From Pseudonocardia sp. ICBG1293 (GTDB lineage Bacteria > Actinomycetota > Actinomycetes > Mycobacteriales > Pseudonocardiaceae): 64,000 nt of DNA. The number at the start of each line of letters is the position of its first letter. Position 1 is the stretch's first letter. Where the stretch lies: NCBI RefSeq assembly GCF_020131355.1, contig NZ_JAHLEL010000038.1, forward strand, positions 186,001-250,000. Reading direction: 5' to 3'. The notes under the pieces were generated by a model that saw nothing but the letters and a program-made list of their open reading frames with translations, was not told the DNA's origin and did no database searches. This document shows, piece by piece, positions 10,088 through 19,417 of the stretch. The position numbers and the translations under genes are program-made.

Positions 10088-10208
10088 GAGGTCATTTCAG
10101 AACGAGGTCGACGTGTCTGTTGTAGACGACAAGCGGCTATCTGACCTGCCGTTTGATCTGTCGTCGAGGGGTCAATGGAAACTCGACAAGTCGTTCTGAA
10201 ACGACCTC
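10088..10208 (-). mobile_element. 121-bp MITE, copy A
   Basis: Non-coding element with 18-bp terminal inverted repeats beginning GAGGTC(A/G)TTTCAGAACGA (one mismatch), flanked by TAA at 10085-10087 and 10209-10211. Its reverse complement is identical base for base to the three copies at 42178, 45315 and 46423. It lies between the lipoprotein and regulator genes. Its first 15 terminal bases match the ends of the IS at 42302-43904, whose transposase probably mobilises it. Confidence 0.93.
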
Positions 10209-10261
10209 TAAAGTGGACTGTGCTGGCGGTGTGGTGGGGCCCGCCGGTCCGCGAGGTGCGG

Positions 10262-11119
10262 TCAGGGCCCCGTGCCCGGCCCCGTGATGTCGAAGGACTC
10301 CCGGCCGAGCGCCGCGATCAGTTCGAGTTTCCCCACGGCGTCGCTGCCGGGAGCGGGTGAGTACACGATCAGCCGCTGCCCTTGGGTGGTCGCCAGAACG
10401 TCGAAGTCGAGTTCCACCAACCCGACCAGCGGGTGGATGATCCGCTTACGATCGCTCCGGCGGACGGCGACGTCGTGGTCGTCCCACAGCCGCGTGAACT
10501 CGGGGCTCGCGACGTGCAGAGCTCGCACGAGGTCCGTGGCGGTGCGGTCGCCGGGCCGTGCGGCGACCGTCGCACGCAGGTCCTCGACCTGAGCCCGGCC
10601 CTCGTCCTCGTGATCCTCGGCCGGCAGGCGGGCGCGGAACGCCGGGTCGGTGAACCACCGATAGGTACAGCTGCGGGCAGGGCATCGTCGTGGGGCCTGC
10701 TCTCCGAGAAGTGCGTCGGCGAGTTCGTTCCGGGCGAGCTCCACGTTGAGGTCGGTGGCGATCAGTGCGGGGAGAGTGGCCAGGTCGTCGAGCAGCCGCA
10801 GCAGAGCCCGGTTCACGTGTTCGTCGGAACCCGGCGCAGGCGGAGCGGGGTGTCCCGAGAGCCGGAACAGGTGGTCGCGCTCGTCCCGGTTCAGTCGTAG
10901 GGCACGGGCCAGGGCTGCGATGAGGGTGGCCGAGGGCGCGGCGACCCGGCCCTGTTCGATCCGGGCGAGGTAGTCCGGTGACATCCCGGTGAGCTGGGCG
11001 ACCTCGAGGCGTCGCAGGCCCGGCGTCCGCCGCCGGGACCCGACGGGCATTCCGACGTCTGCAGGCTGCAGCAATGCCCGCCTGCTGCGGAGGAAGCCGC
11101 CGAGCTCGCTCTGCTCCAT
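10262..11119 (-). CDS. XRE-family regulator with MmyB-like ligand domain
   Basis: 285 residues. The N-terminal helix-turn-helix (about 25-80: [24 protein letters not shown]) is of the Cro/C1 type. The C-terminal ~180 residues match the MmyB-like region common in actinobacterial regulators ([45 protein letters not shown]). It probably controls itself or a neighbour through the palindrome at 11156-11170. ATG at 11119 is used; ATG at 11131 also fits. With the lipoprotein gene it interrupts the conserved dapD-dapE neighbourhood. Confidence 0.86.
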   Translation of the reverse strand: MEQSELGGFLRSRRALLQPADVGMPVGSRRRTPGLRRLEVAQLTGMSPDYLARIEQGRVAAPSATLIAALARALRLNRDERDHLFRLSGHPAPPAPGSDEHVNRALLRLLDDLATLPALIATDLNVELARNELADALLGEQAPRRCPARSCTYRWFTDPAFRARLPAEDHEDEGRAQVEDLRATVAARPGDRTATDLVRALHVASPEFTRLWDDHDVAVRRSDRKRIIHPLVGLVELDFDVLATTQGQRLIVYSPAPGSDAVGKLELIAALGRESFDITGPGTGP

Positions 11120-11155
11120 GCGCTCCAGCATGATCCGCCGGCAGCCGGACAGCCA

Positions 11156-11170
11156 GGACCTGTCAGGTCC
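11156..11170. promoter_or_regulatory. perfect 15-bp palindrome, candidate operator
   Basis: GGACCTG-T-CAGGTCC in the 118-bp gap between the divergent regulator gene (start 11119) and dapE (start 11238). Its position suggests an autoregulatory operator for the XRE protein. Inference from symmetry and position only. Confidence 0.5.
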
Positions 11171-11237
11171 ACGGTCCGGCCCGCCGATGCCGGGTCGCGG
11201 GGGAGCGGCCGCGGGACGGATCGGTAGCGTCGGCCCG

Positions 11238-12323
11238 GTGACGACGACGCTGCCCGCGCTGGACCTCACCGCCGACCCGGTGACCCTGACCGCCGCGATG
11301 GTCGACATCGCCAGTGTGTCCGGGGACGAGCGACGCCTCGCCGACGCGATCGAGGCGGCGCTGCGGACGCAGGCACCGCACCTGGAGGTGCTGCGGTCGG
11401 GTGACGCGCTGCTCGCGCGCACCGACCTGGGGCGGCCGCACCGGGTGCTGCTGGCCGGGCACATCGACACCGTGCCGATCGCGGACAACGTGCCGTCGCG
11501 CCGGGCCGACGGGATCGTGCACGGCTGCGGCACCTCCGACATGAAGTCCGGTGATGCCGTCTTCGCCCACCTCGCGGCCACGCTGACCGAACCGCGGCAC
11601 GACCTCACCCTGGTCCTCTACGACTGCGAGGAGGTCGAGGCGGAGCGCAACGGGCTCGGTCGGATCGAGCGCGAGCACCGCGACTGGCTCGACGCCGACC
11701 TCGCGATCCTCGGCGAGCCGACCGACGGCACGCTCGAGGCGGGCTGCCAGGGGACACTGAGGGTCGAGCTGCGGACCACGGGGCGGCGCTCGCACTCGGC
11801 ACGCTCCTGGCTCGGGGACAACGCGATCCACCGGGCCGGGGAGATCCTCGCGCGGCTGGCCGCCTACCGGCCGCGGTGGGTCGACATCGACGGCTGCGAG
11901 TACCGCGAGGGACTGCAGGCCGTGCGGATCGGCGGCGGGGTCGCGGGCAACGTGGTCCCCGACGAGTGCGTCGTGACCGTCAACTTCCGGTTCGCCCCGG
12001 ACCGGTCGGCCGAGCAGGCCGTCGAGCACGTCCGGGAGGTGTTCGACGGGTTCGCGCTCGTCGTCACCGACCTGTCGCCGGGGGCGCTGCCGGGGCTGTC
12101 CGCGCCGGCGGCCGCGGAGTTCGTCGCCGCGACCGGGGCCGTGCCGCGGGCCAAGTACGGGTGGACCGACGTCTCCCGCTTCGCCGCGCTGGGCATCCCG
12201 GCGGTCAACTACGGGCCCGGCGACCCGAACCTCGCCCACACCCGCGAGGAGCACGTCGCCGAGGACGCGATCACCGCCTGCACCGCGGTGCTGCGCCGCT
12301 ACCTCGCGGGCCCGTCCGCCTGA
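11238..12323 (+). CDS. dapE: succinyl-diaminopimelate desuccinylase DapE
   Basis: M20-family zinc hydrolase, 361 residues, releasing LL-diaminopimelate from its succinyl derivative. Metal ligands and catalytic residues are in GHIDTVP, the [13 protein letters not shown] region, [14 protein letters not shown] and LGEPTDG; a dimerisation domain follows ([17 protein letters not shown]). GTG at 11238 gives the expected N-terminus; in-frame codons upstream run into the divergent regulator. Equivalent to Rv1202. Confidence 0.94.
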   Translation: MTTTLPALDLTADPVTLTAAMVDIASVSGDERRLADAIEAALRTQAPHLEVLRSGDALLARTDLGRPHRVLLAGHIDTVPIADNVPSRRADGIVHGCGTSDMKSGDAVFAHLAATLTEPRHDLTLVLYDCEEVEAERNGLGRIEREHRDWLDADLAILGEPTDGTLEAGCQGTLRVELRTTGRRSHSARSWLGDNAIHRAGEILARLAAYRPRWVDIDGCEYREGLQAVRIGGGVAGNVVPDECVVTVNFRFAPDRSAEQAVEHVREVFDGFALVVTDLSPGALPGLSAPAAAEFVAATGAVPRAKYGWTDVSRFAALGIPAVNYGPGDPNLAHTREEHVAEDAITACTAVLRRYLAGPSA

Positions 12324-12403
12324 ACCGGGGGCCGGACGGCGGGAGTGCGCGGTGGGGACCACCGGCGGGGCCGGGTCGCCGCGGCCCGAATACCGTGATC
12401 GCC

Positions 12404-13186
12404 ATGGCCGACGAGAACGCCGATCCCCGGACGCTGCACGAGAAGCAGCCCGAGAAGCAGCGTGGGCCGGTGGTGCTGCGCGGCGAGCGCAGCATCGAGC
12501 CGACCACCACCGACCAGCGGCTGCTGGACTCGCGGGGCCCGGCCGACTGGGTGCACACCGACCCGTGGCGGGTGCTGCGCATCCAGGCCGAGTTCGTCGA
12601 GGGCTTCGGGATGCTCGCCGAGCTCCCGCGCGCGGCGACCGTGTTCGGCTCGGCCCGCACGCCGGTCGGCTCCCCGGAGTACGAACTGGGCCGTGAGCTG
12701 GGCGCCCGGCTCGCCGGTGCCGGGTTCGCCGTGATCACCGGGGGCGGCCCGGGCGCGATGGAGGCCGCGAACCGTGGCGCCTCCGAGGCGGGCGGTCTCT
12801 CGGTCGGGCTCGGCATCGAGCTGCCGTTCGAGCAGGGCCTGAACCCGTGGGTCGACCTGGGTATCAACTTCCGCTACTTCTTCGCCCGCAAGACGATGTT
12901 CGTGAAGTACTCGCAGGCCTTCGTCTGCCTGCCCGGCGGGTTCGGCACGCTCGACGAGCTGTTCGAGGCACTCGTCCTCGTCCAGACCAAGAAGGTCACC
13001 AAGTTCCCGGTCGTGCTGCTCGGCAGCGACTACTGGGGCGGGCTCTACGACTGGATCGCCAAGACCGTCCTGCGGGACGGCAAGATCGGGGAGAAGGACC
13101 TGGACCTGCTGCACGTCACCGACGACATCGACGACGCCGTCGACGTGGTCAACGAGGCCTACCACGCCTGGGAGGAGACGCACTGA
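12404..13186 (+). CDS. TIGR00730-type Rossmann protein, LOG-like
   Basis: 260 residues with the nucleotide-binding core ITGGGPGAMEAANRGASEAG and the LOG-family motif LPGGFGTLDELFEAL. Proteins of this family are phosphoribohydrolases acting on nucleoside monophosphates (cytokinin-activating LOG is the known example); the bacterial substrate here is not known. A charged ~60-residue N-terminal extension precedes the domain. Overlaps the next LOG-like gene (TGATG). Confidence 0.87.
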   Translation: MADENADPRTLHEKQPEKQRGPVVLRGERSIEPTTTDQRLLDSRGPADWVHTDPWRVLRIQAEFVEGFGMLAELPRAATVFGSARTPVGSPEYELGRELGARLAGAGFAVITGGGPGAMEAANRGASEAGGLSVGLGIELPFEQGLNPWVDLGINFRYFFARKTMFVKYSQAFVCLPGGFGTLDELFEALVLVQTKKVTKFPVVLLGSDYWGGLYDWIAKTVLRDGKIGEKDLDLLHVTDDIDDAVDVVNEAYHAWEETH

Positions 13187-13782
13187 TGTCCGGTCCGGAA
13201 CCCGGCTTCGCCGTCTGCGTCTACTGCGCCAGCTCCGACGGCGTCGCCCCGCACTACCTCGAGCTCGCCCGCGAGGTCGGCCGTGCCGTCGCGGCCCGCG
13301 GCTGGACGCTCGTCTCCGGCGGCGGGCGCAAGTCGATGATGGGCGCGGTGGCGGCCGGTGCCCGGGAGGCCGGCGGCCGCACGGTCGGGGTCATCCCGCG
13401 GTCCATGGTCGAACGCGAGTGGGCCGACCACGACAGCGACGAGCTGCGCGTCGTGGAGAGCATGCGTGAGCGCAAGCAGGAGATGGAGGACCGCGCCGAC
13501 GCGTTCCTCGCCCTGCCCGGCGGCATCGGGACCTGCGAGGAGCTGTTCGAGGTCTGGACGGCGGGGTCCCTCGGGCTGCACGGCAAGCCGGTGGTGCTGC
13601 TCGACCCCGACGGCCACTGGGACGGCCTCGTCGACTGGGTCGCGGGCCTCGCCGACCGCGGGTTCGCCTCGCGGGCCCCGATCGAGCGGCTGCGCCGGGT
13701 CCGGGGCGACGACGGCGCCCCGGCCGACCCCGCCGGGCTGGCCGGTGCGGCGCTCGACGAGTGCGCCCGTCCGCTCGCCTGA
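13186..13782 (+). CDS. LOG-family protein (cytokinin riboside 5'-monophosphate phosphoribohydrolase-like)
   Basis: 198 residues, close to plant and bacterial LOG in length. It starts CVYCASSDG and contains SGGGRKSMMGAVAAGA, the catalytic arginine/glutamate segment SMRERKQEMEDRADAF and LPGGIGTCEELFEVWT (PGGxGTxxE). The reaction is probably release of base and ribose 5-phosphate from a modified AMP. Coupled to the preceding paralogue; the pair corresponds to Rv1205 and its neighbour in mycobacteria. Confidence 0.88.
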   Translation: MSGPEPGFAVCVYCASSDGVAPHYLELAREVGRAVAARGWTLVSGGGRKSMMGAVAAGAREAGGRTVGVIPRSMVEREWADHDSDELRVVESMRERKQEMEDRADAFLALPGGIGTCEELFEVWTAGSLGLHGKPVVLLDPDGHWDGLVDWVAGLADRGFASRAPIERLRRVRGDDGAPADPAGLAGAALDECARPLA

Positions 13783-13786
13783 GCCG

Positions 13787-14773
13787 GTGACCCTCTCCGC
13801 CCGGCTCGCCGCCCGCAAGGACGGCCGGCGCGTCGCCGTCGTCCTGCCCGCCCTGGACGAGGAGGCGACGGTCGGTCCGCTCGTCGCCGGGCTGACCCGG
13901 CTGTGCGACGGGAGCCGCCCGCTGGTCGACGACCTCGTCGTCCTCGACTCCGGCAGCACCGACCGCACCGCGGAGCGTGCCGCCGCGGCCGGTGCCCGGG
14001 TGCTCGGCCGGGAAGGGGCGGTACCCGGCGTCCCGGTGCTGCCGGGCAAGGGCGAGGCCATGTGGCGCGCCGTCGTCGCGCTGGGTGCCGGACCACGCCC
14101 GGCCGACCTGGTCTGCTTCGTCGACGCCGACCTCGTCGACCCGCACCCCGAGCTCGTCGAACGGCTCCTCGCCCCGCTGCTCGTGCGGCCCGGGACAGCC
14201 CTGGTCAAGGGCTACCACCGACGCCCGCTCACCGGCTCCGGCGGTTCCGGGGACGCCGACGACACGGGCGGGCACGAGGGCGGACGGGTCACCGAACTGC
14301 TCGCCCGACCGCTGCTCGCCGCCCTCCGGCCCGGTCTGCGGCACGTCCGCCAGCCCATCGGCGGTGAGTACGCCGGGACCCGCGAGCTGTTCGACCGGCT
14401 GCCGTTCGCGACCGGCTACGGCGTCGACATCGGTCTGCTGCTCGACACCGACGCCGACACCACCGTCGGTGGGACGGCGGCGATCGCGCAGGCCGACCTG
14501 GGGGTGCGGCGGCACCGCAACCGCCCGCTGCACGAGCTCGGCCGCACCTCCCGCGAGGTGCTCGCCACGGCCCTGGCCCGCTGCGGGATCGAGGACTCCG
14601 GAGCGGGGCTCACCGCGTTCCTCCCCGCCGACGTCCGCTCCGGCCACGGCGCGGAGACGGGATGGCGTACCGAGACCCGTCCGCTGAGCCAGGTGGACCG
14701 GCCCCCACCGGGCCGGGTGCGCGACGGAGGGTCCGCCGAGCCGGTGGTCGCACCGTCCGCCCGCGTGGGGTGA
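13787..14773 (+). CDS. gpgS: glucosyl-3-phosphoglycerate synthase
   Basis: GT81-family enzyme of 328 residues that moves glucose from a nucleotide sugar to 3-phosphoglycerate, the first step toward glucosylglycerate and methylglucose lipopolysaccharides. Motifs: VVLPALDEEATVG, VVLDSGSTDRT, the metal-binding DADLVDPHP, and PIGGEYAGTRELFDRLPF with GYGVDIGLLLD. GTG start, 4 bp after the LOG stop. Same position as Rv1208. The last ~40 residues are Pro/Arg-rich and likely disordered. Confidence 0.93.
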   Translation: MTLSARLAARKDGRRVAVVLPALDEEATVGPLVAGLTRLCDGSRPLVDDLVVLDSGSTDRTAERAAAAGARVLGREGAVPGVPVLPGKGEAMWRAVVALGAGPRPADLVCFVDADLVDPHPELVERLLAPLLVRPGTALVKGYHRRPLTGSGGSGDADDTGGHEGGRVTELLARPLLAALRPGLRHVRQPIGGEYAGTRELFDRLPFATGYGVDIGLLLDTDADTTVGGTAAIAQADLGVRRHRNRPLHELGRTSREVLATALARCGIEDSGAGLTAFLPADVRSGHGAETGWRTETRPLSQVDRPPPGRVRDGGSAEPVVAPSARVG

Positions 14774-14808
14774 ACCCGGTCGTCGGACCGGCGTGATGAG
14801 ATGGCGGC

Positions 14809-15171
14809 ATGGGGACCGCACTCGCGTACGTGCTCGTCCTCGCCGGCGTCGCCGCGCTGGTGTTCGTGTTGGCGGCCGCGGTCTTCGGCCGCGGGGAGGA
14901 GCTCGCCCCGCTCGCCCCGGACGCGACACCCACCCGGCTGCCCGCCCGCGAGGTGGCCGGCACCGATGTCCGTGACCTGCGTTTCCAGCAGGTACTGCGC
15001 GGATACCGGATGGCTGAGGTGGACTGGGCGCTCGACCGGCTCGCCGGCGAGCTGGACCGGGTCCGGACCGACCGGCACGAGCTGGCCGACCGGGTGGCCC
15101 GGTTGGAGGCGACGATCGCGCGGATGCGCGCCGAGGAGGACCCGGTTGACGAGCAACGACGGCAGCGGTGA
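14809..15171 (+). CDS. membrane-anchored DivIVA-domain protein (Rv1209-like)
   Basis: 120 residues: an N-terminal membrane segment (residues ~5-27, ALAYVLVLAGVAALVFVLAA) followed by a DivIVA-type motif DVRDLRFQQVLRGYRMAEVDWALDRL (given here as DVRDLRFQQVLRGYRMAEVD and WALDRL) and a coiled coil to the end. Such proteins are placed at the cytoplasmic membrane and may recognise curved membrane at poles or septa. Same place as Rv1209. Confidence 0.83.
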   Translation: MGTALAYVLVLAGVAALVFVLAAAVFGRGEELAPLAPDATPTRLPAREVAGTDVRDLRFQQVLRGYRMAEVDWALDRLAGELDRVRTDRHELADRVARLEATIARMRAEEDPVDEQRRQR

Positions 15172-15721
15172 CGGCGGGAGCGCGGACGGGAGCGACGGGG
15201 GAGTGGGCGACCGCACCCCCGGCGTACGGCCGGCCGGCGGTGACCGGGTGGAGCTGACCGTCCCAGTCGACGTGAACGTGCCCGCCGACGTCCTGTGGGA
15301 GGTCGTGTCCGATCTGGAGGGCCAGTCGGACTGGATGCTCGGCACGACCGTCGCGATCACCGCGGGCGACGGCCGCTCGGTCGGCACCGAGCTGCGCGCG
15401 GTCACCGGGGTCGGGCCGCTCGGCGTCGCCGACACCATGCGGGTCACCGAGTGGACCGAGCCGCCCGCCGGAACGGCGGGGGAGCGCCGGATCGTCGTGA
15501 CCCACACCGGCACCGTGATCCGCGGCGACGGTGTGTTCGCCGTGCTGGAGCTGGGTCCGGCGCGGTCTCGGTTCGTCTGGACCGAGCTGCTCGACCTGCC
15601 CCTCGGGGCGCTGGGCCGGCTCGGCTGGCCGCTGGTGCGCCCCGCGTTCCGGGCCGGGGTGGCGCACTCGCTGCGCGGCATGGCCGAGCGCACCGAGGAC
15701 CGTCACCGGGCCGGCCGGTGA
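15146..15721 (+). CDS. SRPBCC-fold protein (polyketide cyclase/dehydrase-like)
   Basis: 191 residues with a START-like SRPBCC domain from about residue 32: VELTVPVDVNVPADVLWEV, SDLEGQSDWM, and the C-terminal helix FRAGVAHSLRGMAERTED. The hydrophobic pocket ligand is unknown. The first 30 residues are Gly/Asp/Ser-rich. The proposed TTG start at 15146 overlaps the previous gene by 26 bp; GTG at about 15203 is an alternative, so the N-terminus is uncertain. Confidence 0.72.
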   Translation: MTSNDGSGDGGSADGSDGGVGDRTPGVRPAGGDRVELTVPVDVNVPADVLWEVVSDLEGQSDWMLGTTVAITAGDGRSVGTELRAVTGVGPLGVADTMRVTEWTEPPAGTAGERRIVVTHTGTVIRGDGVFAVLELGPARSRFVWTELLDLPLGALGRLGWPLVRPAFRAGVAHSLRGMAERTEDRHRAGR

Positions 15722-15748
15722 CCCGGCGCGGGTCCCGTACCTGCGGTG

Positions 15749-15769
15749 CTGCGCATGGGTGAGCAGAGC
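15749..15769 (+). repeat. dispersed GGTGAGCAGAGC repeat, copy 2
   Basis: CTGCG, four bases, GGTGAGCAGAGC. The ATG used for tag (15755) lies inside this repeat, so the repeat supplies the start codon and codes MGEQS. Confidence 0.7.
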
Positions 15770-16396
15770 AGTGGACGGGCCGAGCCCACCCCGCCCGACG
15801 ACCGCCCCCGCTGCGACTGGGCGCTGTCGGCTCCGGACTACGTCGCCTACCACGACGACGAGTGGGGTCACCCCGTCCACGGCACCGCCGCCTGGTTCGA
15901 ACGGATGAGCCTGGAGGCCTTCCAGTCCGGGCTGTCCTGGATCGTCGTGCTGCGCAAGCGCCCGGCGTTCCGCGAGGTCTTCGCCGGCTTCGACCCGGAG
16001 ACGGTGGCCCGTTTCGGCGACGACGACGTGACCCGCCTGCTCGGCGACGCCCGGATCGTGCGCAACCGGCAGAAGATCGAGGCGACGATCTCCAACGCCC
16101 GCGCCGTGCTCGACATGACCGACGCCGGTGACGACCTCGGTGCCTTCCTCGCCTCCTACGCGCCCGCCCCGGCCGACCATCCGCGCCCGGCCCGGCTCTC
16201 CGACGTCCCCGGCTCCACACCCGCGTCGACGGCACTGTCCAAGGCACTCAAGAAGCGCGGTTTCCGGTTCGTCGGCCCCACCACCTGCTACGCGCTCATG
16301 CAGGCGACCGGACTGGTCGACGACCACGTCGCGTACTGCTGGCGCGCCGCGGCCGGCCCCCGGGACACACGGAGGACCGGACGGGGACCGTCGTAG
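15755..16396 (+). CDS. tag: DNA-3-methyladenine glycosylase I
   Basis: HhH-superfamily base-excision enzyme, 213 residues, removing 3-methyladenine from alkylated DNA. The zinc-binding and active-site signature is intact: RCDWAL, HDDEWGHPVH, LEAFQSGLSWIVVLRKR, and at the end the H-x3-C pair in VDDHVAYCW. It corresponds to Rv1210. Either GTG 15746 or ATG 15755 could start it; both lie in the dispersed repeat. Confidence 0.93.
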   Translation: MGEQSSGRAEPTPPDDRPRCDWALSAPDYVAYHDDEWGHPVHGTAAWFERMSLEAFQSGLSWIVVLRKRPAFREVFAGFDPETVARFGDDDVTRLLGDARIVRNRQKIEATISNARAVLDMTDAGDDLGAFLASYAPAPADHPRPARLSDVPGSTPASTALSKALKKRGFRFVGPTTCYALMQATGLVDDHVAYCWRAAAGPRDTRRTGRGPS

Positions 16397-16567
16397 GGTC
16401 ACCCGGCCGTTGCGCTGCGTGAACGCCGTGGGTATCGCCGCCGAGCCGTGATCGCCTCGGTTGCACCTCGACGCCGGTGATGGGGGACAATGTGGTCCCA
16501 CGGTCGGCGCGTGCCCCGAGCGCGCACCGGGGAACGACAGTTGTGGATGTTGACGGAGGACGGACGA

Positions 16568-16735
16568 ATGGCCGCGATGAAGCCCCGCACCGGCGACGGG
16601 CCCATGGAAGTCACCAAGGAGGGCCGGGGCATCGTGATGCGCGTCCCGCTCGAGGGCGGCGGGCGTCTCGTCGTCGAGATGACCCCGGACGAGGCCACCG
16701 ACCTCAGTGAGGCGCTGAAGTCCACCGTCGGCTGA
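16568..16735 (+). CDS. DUF3117 protein
   Basis: A 55-residue protein, MAAMKPRTGDGPMEVTKEGR onward, matching the highly conserved actinobacterial DUF3117 family (Rv1211) over its whole length. Function unknown. The 170-bp upstream gap fits its own promoter. A 12-bp hairpin terminator follows 23 bp after the stop. Confidence 0.92.
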   Translation: MAAMKPRTGDGPMEVTKEGRGIVMRVPLEGGGRLVVEMTPDEATDLSEALKSTVG

Positions 16736-16758
16736 CGGGCGGACGGACGGACACGACA

Positions 16759-16786
16759 CGGCGGGACCGGGGAACCGGTCCCGCCG
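16759..16786. terminator. bidirectional hairpin terminator
   Basis: Perfect 12-bp stem CGGCGGGACCGG / CCGGTCCCGCCG with a GGAA tetraloop, between the convergent DUF3117 and glgM genes. Confidence 0.8.
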
Positions 16787-16817
16787 TCGTCGTACCCGGC
16801 GCCCGCCGGCGCGGGTC

Positions 16818-17981
16818 TCAGGCGACCGACTCGTAGACCTCCAGCGTCCGGCGGGCCATCTCCGCCCAGGCGAACTCGGCGACCGCACGCTCCCGGCCCC
16901 GCTCGCCCATCGTCGCGGCCCGCCCCGGGTCCGCGACGAGCGCGTTCACCTGCTCGGCCAGCGCGGCCTCGAACGCCGCGGTGTCGGCGGGGTCGTAGTG
17001 CGCGAGCAGCCCGGTCACCCCGTCGTCGACGACCTCCGGGATCCCGCCGACGTCGGAGGCGACCACCGCGGTGCCACAGGCCATCGCCTCCAGGTTCACG
17101 ATGCCCAGCGGCTCGTACACCGAGGGGCACACGAACACCGTGGCCGCGGACAGCAGCTGGCGGACCTCCGCGGTCGCGAGCATCCGCTGGATCCACACGA
17201 CGCCGTCGCGCGTGGCCGACAGCTCCGCCACCGCCCGCTCGGTCTCGGCCGCGATCTCCCGGGTGTCCGGGGCGCCGGCGCAGAGCACGACCTGCGCCGC
17301 CGGGTCGAACCGGTGCGCCGCCGCGACCAGGTGCCCGAGGCCCTTCTGCCGGGTGATCCGGCCGACGAACACGACGAGCGGACGGTCCGGGTCGATGCCG
17401 TGGGCGAGGAGCGCGTCGCGGGCCGGGTCGGGCGCGTAGAACTGTGTGTCGATGCCGTTGTGCACCACGTGCACCAGGTCCGGGTCGATCGCGGGGTAGG
17501 CGGCCAGCACGTCGCGGCGCATGCCGTGCGAGACGGCGATGACGGCGTCCGCCGCCTCGTAAGCGGTCCGCTCCACCCACGACGACAGCCGGTACCCGCC
17601 GCCGAGCTGCTCGGCCTTCCACGGGCGCAGCGGCTCCAGCGAGTGCGCGGTGACCACGTGCGGCCGCCCGTGCAGCAGCCCGCCGACGTGACCGGCCATG
17701 TTGGCGTACCAGGTGTGGGAGTGCAGCACGTCGCAGCGCTCCAGCTCGGCGGCCATCGACAGGTCCACCCCGAGCGTGGTCAGCGCCGCGTTCGCCCCGT
17801 CCGGCAGCGGCGGCGCGGAGTGCGCGCGGGCGTCGGCCGGGGCGTCGCTGCCCGGTTCGGCGAAGCAGTGCACGTCGACGTCGACGAGCTCCCGCAGGGC
17901 GGGGACGAGATGTCCCACGTGGACTCCGGCGCCGCCGTAGACGGCGGGCGGGTATTCACGGGTGAGGAGGCCGACGCGCAC
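16818..17981 (-). CDS. glgM: alpha-maltose-1-phosphate synthase GlgM (GT4, formerly GlgA)
   Basis: GT4-family glycosyltransferase, 387 residues, joining ADP-glucose and glucose 1-phosphate to maltose 1-phosphate for the GlgE alpha-glucan route. N-terminal [16 protein letters not shown] loop binds donor phosphate; C-terminal [20 protein letters not shown] and DVGGIPEVV carry the GT-B ExxxxxxxE site; [19 protein letters not shown] is also typical. Divergent from glgC, as in Rv1212c-Rv1213. The GlgM name rests on that synteny. Confidence 0.92.
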   Translation of the reverse strand: MRVGLLTREYPPAVYGGAGVHVGHLVPALRELVDVDVHCFAEPGSDAPADARAHSAPPLPDGANAALTTLGVDLSMAAELERCDVLHSHTWYANMAGHVGGLLHGRPHVVTAHSLEPLRPWKAEQLGGGYRLSSWVERTAYEAADAVIAVSHGMRRDVLAAYPAIDPDLVHVVHNGIDTQFYAPDPARDALLAHGIDPDRPLVVFVGRITRQKGLGHLVAAAHRFDPAAQVVLCAGAPDTREIAAETERAVAELSATRDGVVWIQRMLATAEVRQLLSAATVFVCPSVYEPLGIVNLEAMACGTAVVASDVGGIPEVVDDGVTGLLAHYDPADTAAFEAALAEQVNALVADPGRAATMGERGRERAVAEFAWAEMARRTLEVYESVA

Positions 17982-18118
17982 GGCCCGGGACGCTACCGGG
18001 GCGGGCGGACGCCGCGCGAGGAGTCCGCCGGAGCGGCCTGCGTCCGATCCGGTCCGACCCCCGTCCGGCGCGGACGGACGTATGGCCCCGCCACCATGCG
18101 CCCACTAGTGTTCACCCC

Positions 18119-19354
18119 ATGCGACCGACCGCGTCCGGACGTCTTCCCGGAAGGGTTCTCGGCATCGTGCTGGCCGGTGGCGAGGGGAAGCGGCTCTGGC
18201 CGCTCACCGCGGACCGCGCCAAGCCCGCCGTCCCGTTCGGTGGCAACTACCGGCTCATCGACTTCGTGCTGTCCAACCTCGTGAACTGCGGGATGGACCG
18301 GCTCTGCGTGCTGACCCAGTACAAGTCGCACTCGCTGGACCGGCACATCTCCACGACGTGGCGGCTGTCGTCGGTGCTCGACCAGTACATCACCACGGTC
18401 CCGGCCCAGCAGCGGCTCGGGCGGCGCTGGTACACCGGCTCGGCGGACGCGATCTTCCAGAGCCTCAACCTGGTCTACGACGACCAGCCCGAGTACATCG
18501 CGGTGTTCGGCGCCGACCACGTGTACCGGATGGACCCGGCGCAGATGATCGCCCAGCACGCCGAGTCCGGGGCGGGCGTCACCGTCGCGGGGATCCGGGT
18601 GCCGCGGGCCGAGGCGAAGGCGTTCGGCTGCATCGCCTCGGACGAGTCCGGCCGCATCACCGAGTTCCTGGAGAAGCCGTCCGACCCGCCGCACGTGCCG
18701 GACGACCCCGAGGTGACCTTCGCCTCGATGGGCAACTACGTGTTCACCACCGAGGCGCTGCTCGACGCGCTGAAGTCCGACGCGGCGAACGCCGACTCCG
18801 ACCACGACATGGGCGGGGACATCATCCCGGCGCTGGTGGCCAGGGGGGAGGCGCACGTCTACGACTTCGCCGACAACGTCGTGCCCGGCGCCACCGAGCG
18901 CGACGCCGGCTACTGGCGCGACGTCGGGACCATCGACGCCTACTACGACGCGCACACCGACCTCGTCTCGGTGCACCCGATCTTCAACCTCTACAACCAG
19001 CGCTGGCCGATCCGCACCGCGGTGCCCGCGCTCCCGCCGGCGAAGTTCGTCGAGGGCGGCATCGCGCAGGACTCGATCGTCGGCGCGGGCACGATCATCT
19101 CCGGGGCGATCGTGCGCCGGTCGGTGATCAGCCCGAACGTGTCGGTCTCGGGCGGCGCGGAGGTGTCGGACTCGGTGGTCCTGCCGGGCGCCCGGATCGG
19201 CCGGGGCGCCGTGGTGCGCCGGGCGATCCTCGACAAGAACGTCGTCGTCCCCGACGGCGCGCTGATCGGCGTCGACCTCAACCTGGACCGCAGCCGCTAC
19301 ACGGTGTCCAACGGCGGCGTCGTCGTCCTGGGCAAGGGCGTGACGGCGCAGTAG
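18119..19354 (+). CDS. glgC: glucose-1-phosphate adenylyltransferase
   Basis: 411 residues; makes ADP-glucose from ATP and glucose 1-phosphate, the donor for GlgM and glycogen. Motifs: [20 protein letters not shown] (nucleotide-binding loop), [26 protein letters not shown]-like [16 protein letters not shown] and [16 protein letters not shown], followed by a C-terminal left-handed beta-helix. Shares a 137-bp promoter gap with glgM. No separate operator is evident. Confidence 0.96.
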   Translation: MRPTASGRLPGRVLGIVLAGGEGKRLWPLTADRAKPAVPFGGNYRLIDFVLSNLVNCGMDRLCVLTQYKSHSLDRHISTTWRLSSVLDQYITTVPAQQRLGRRWYTGSADAIFQSLNLVYDDQPEYIAVFGADHVYRMDPAQMIAQHAESGAGVTVAGIRVPRAEAKAFGCIASDESGRITEFLEKPSDPPHVPDDPEVTFASMGNYVFTTEALLDALKSDAANADSDHDMGGDIIPALVARGEAHVYDFADNVVPGATERDAGYWRDVGTIDAYYDAHTDLVSVHPIFNLYNQRWPIRTAVPALPPAKFVEGGIAQDSIVGAGTIISGAIVRRSVISPNVSVSGGAEVSDSVVLPGARIGRGAVVRRAILDKNVVVPDGALIGVDLNLDRSRYTVSNGGVVVLGKGVTAQ

Positions 19355-19359
19355 CGGTT

Positions 19360-19417
19360 CCGCGTCCGCTCCGCTCACCTGCGGTGCGGATGCCGCGTTC
19401 GCTCCGCTCACCTGCGG
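19360..19417. repeat. 25-bp direct duplication at the glgC-methyltransferase junction
   Basis: Two 25-bp copies at 19360-19384 and 19393-19417 differ at one base, period 33 bp. The second covers the stop codon and last codons of the O-methyltransferase gene (minus strand). Each contains GCTCCGCTCACC, one mismatch from the core of the dispersed repeat read on the minus strand (GCTCTGCTCACC). Confidence 0.7.
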
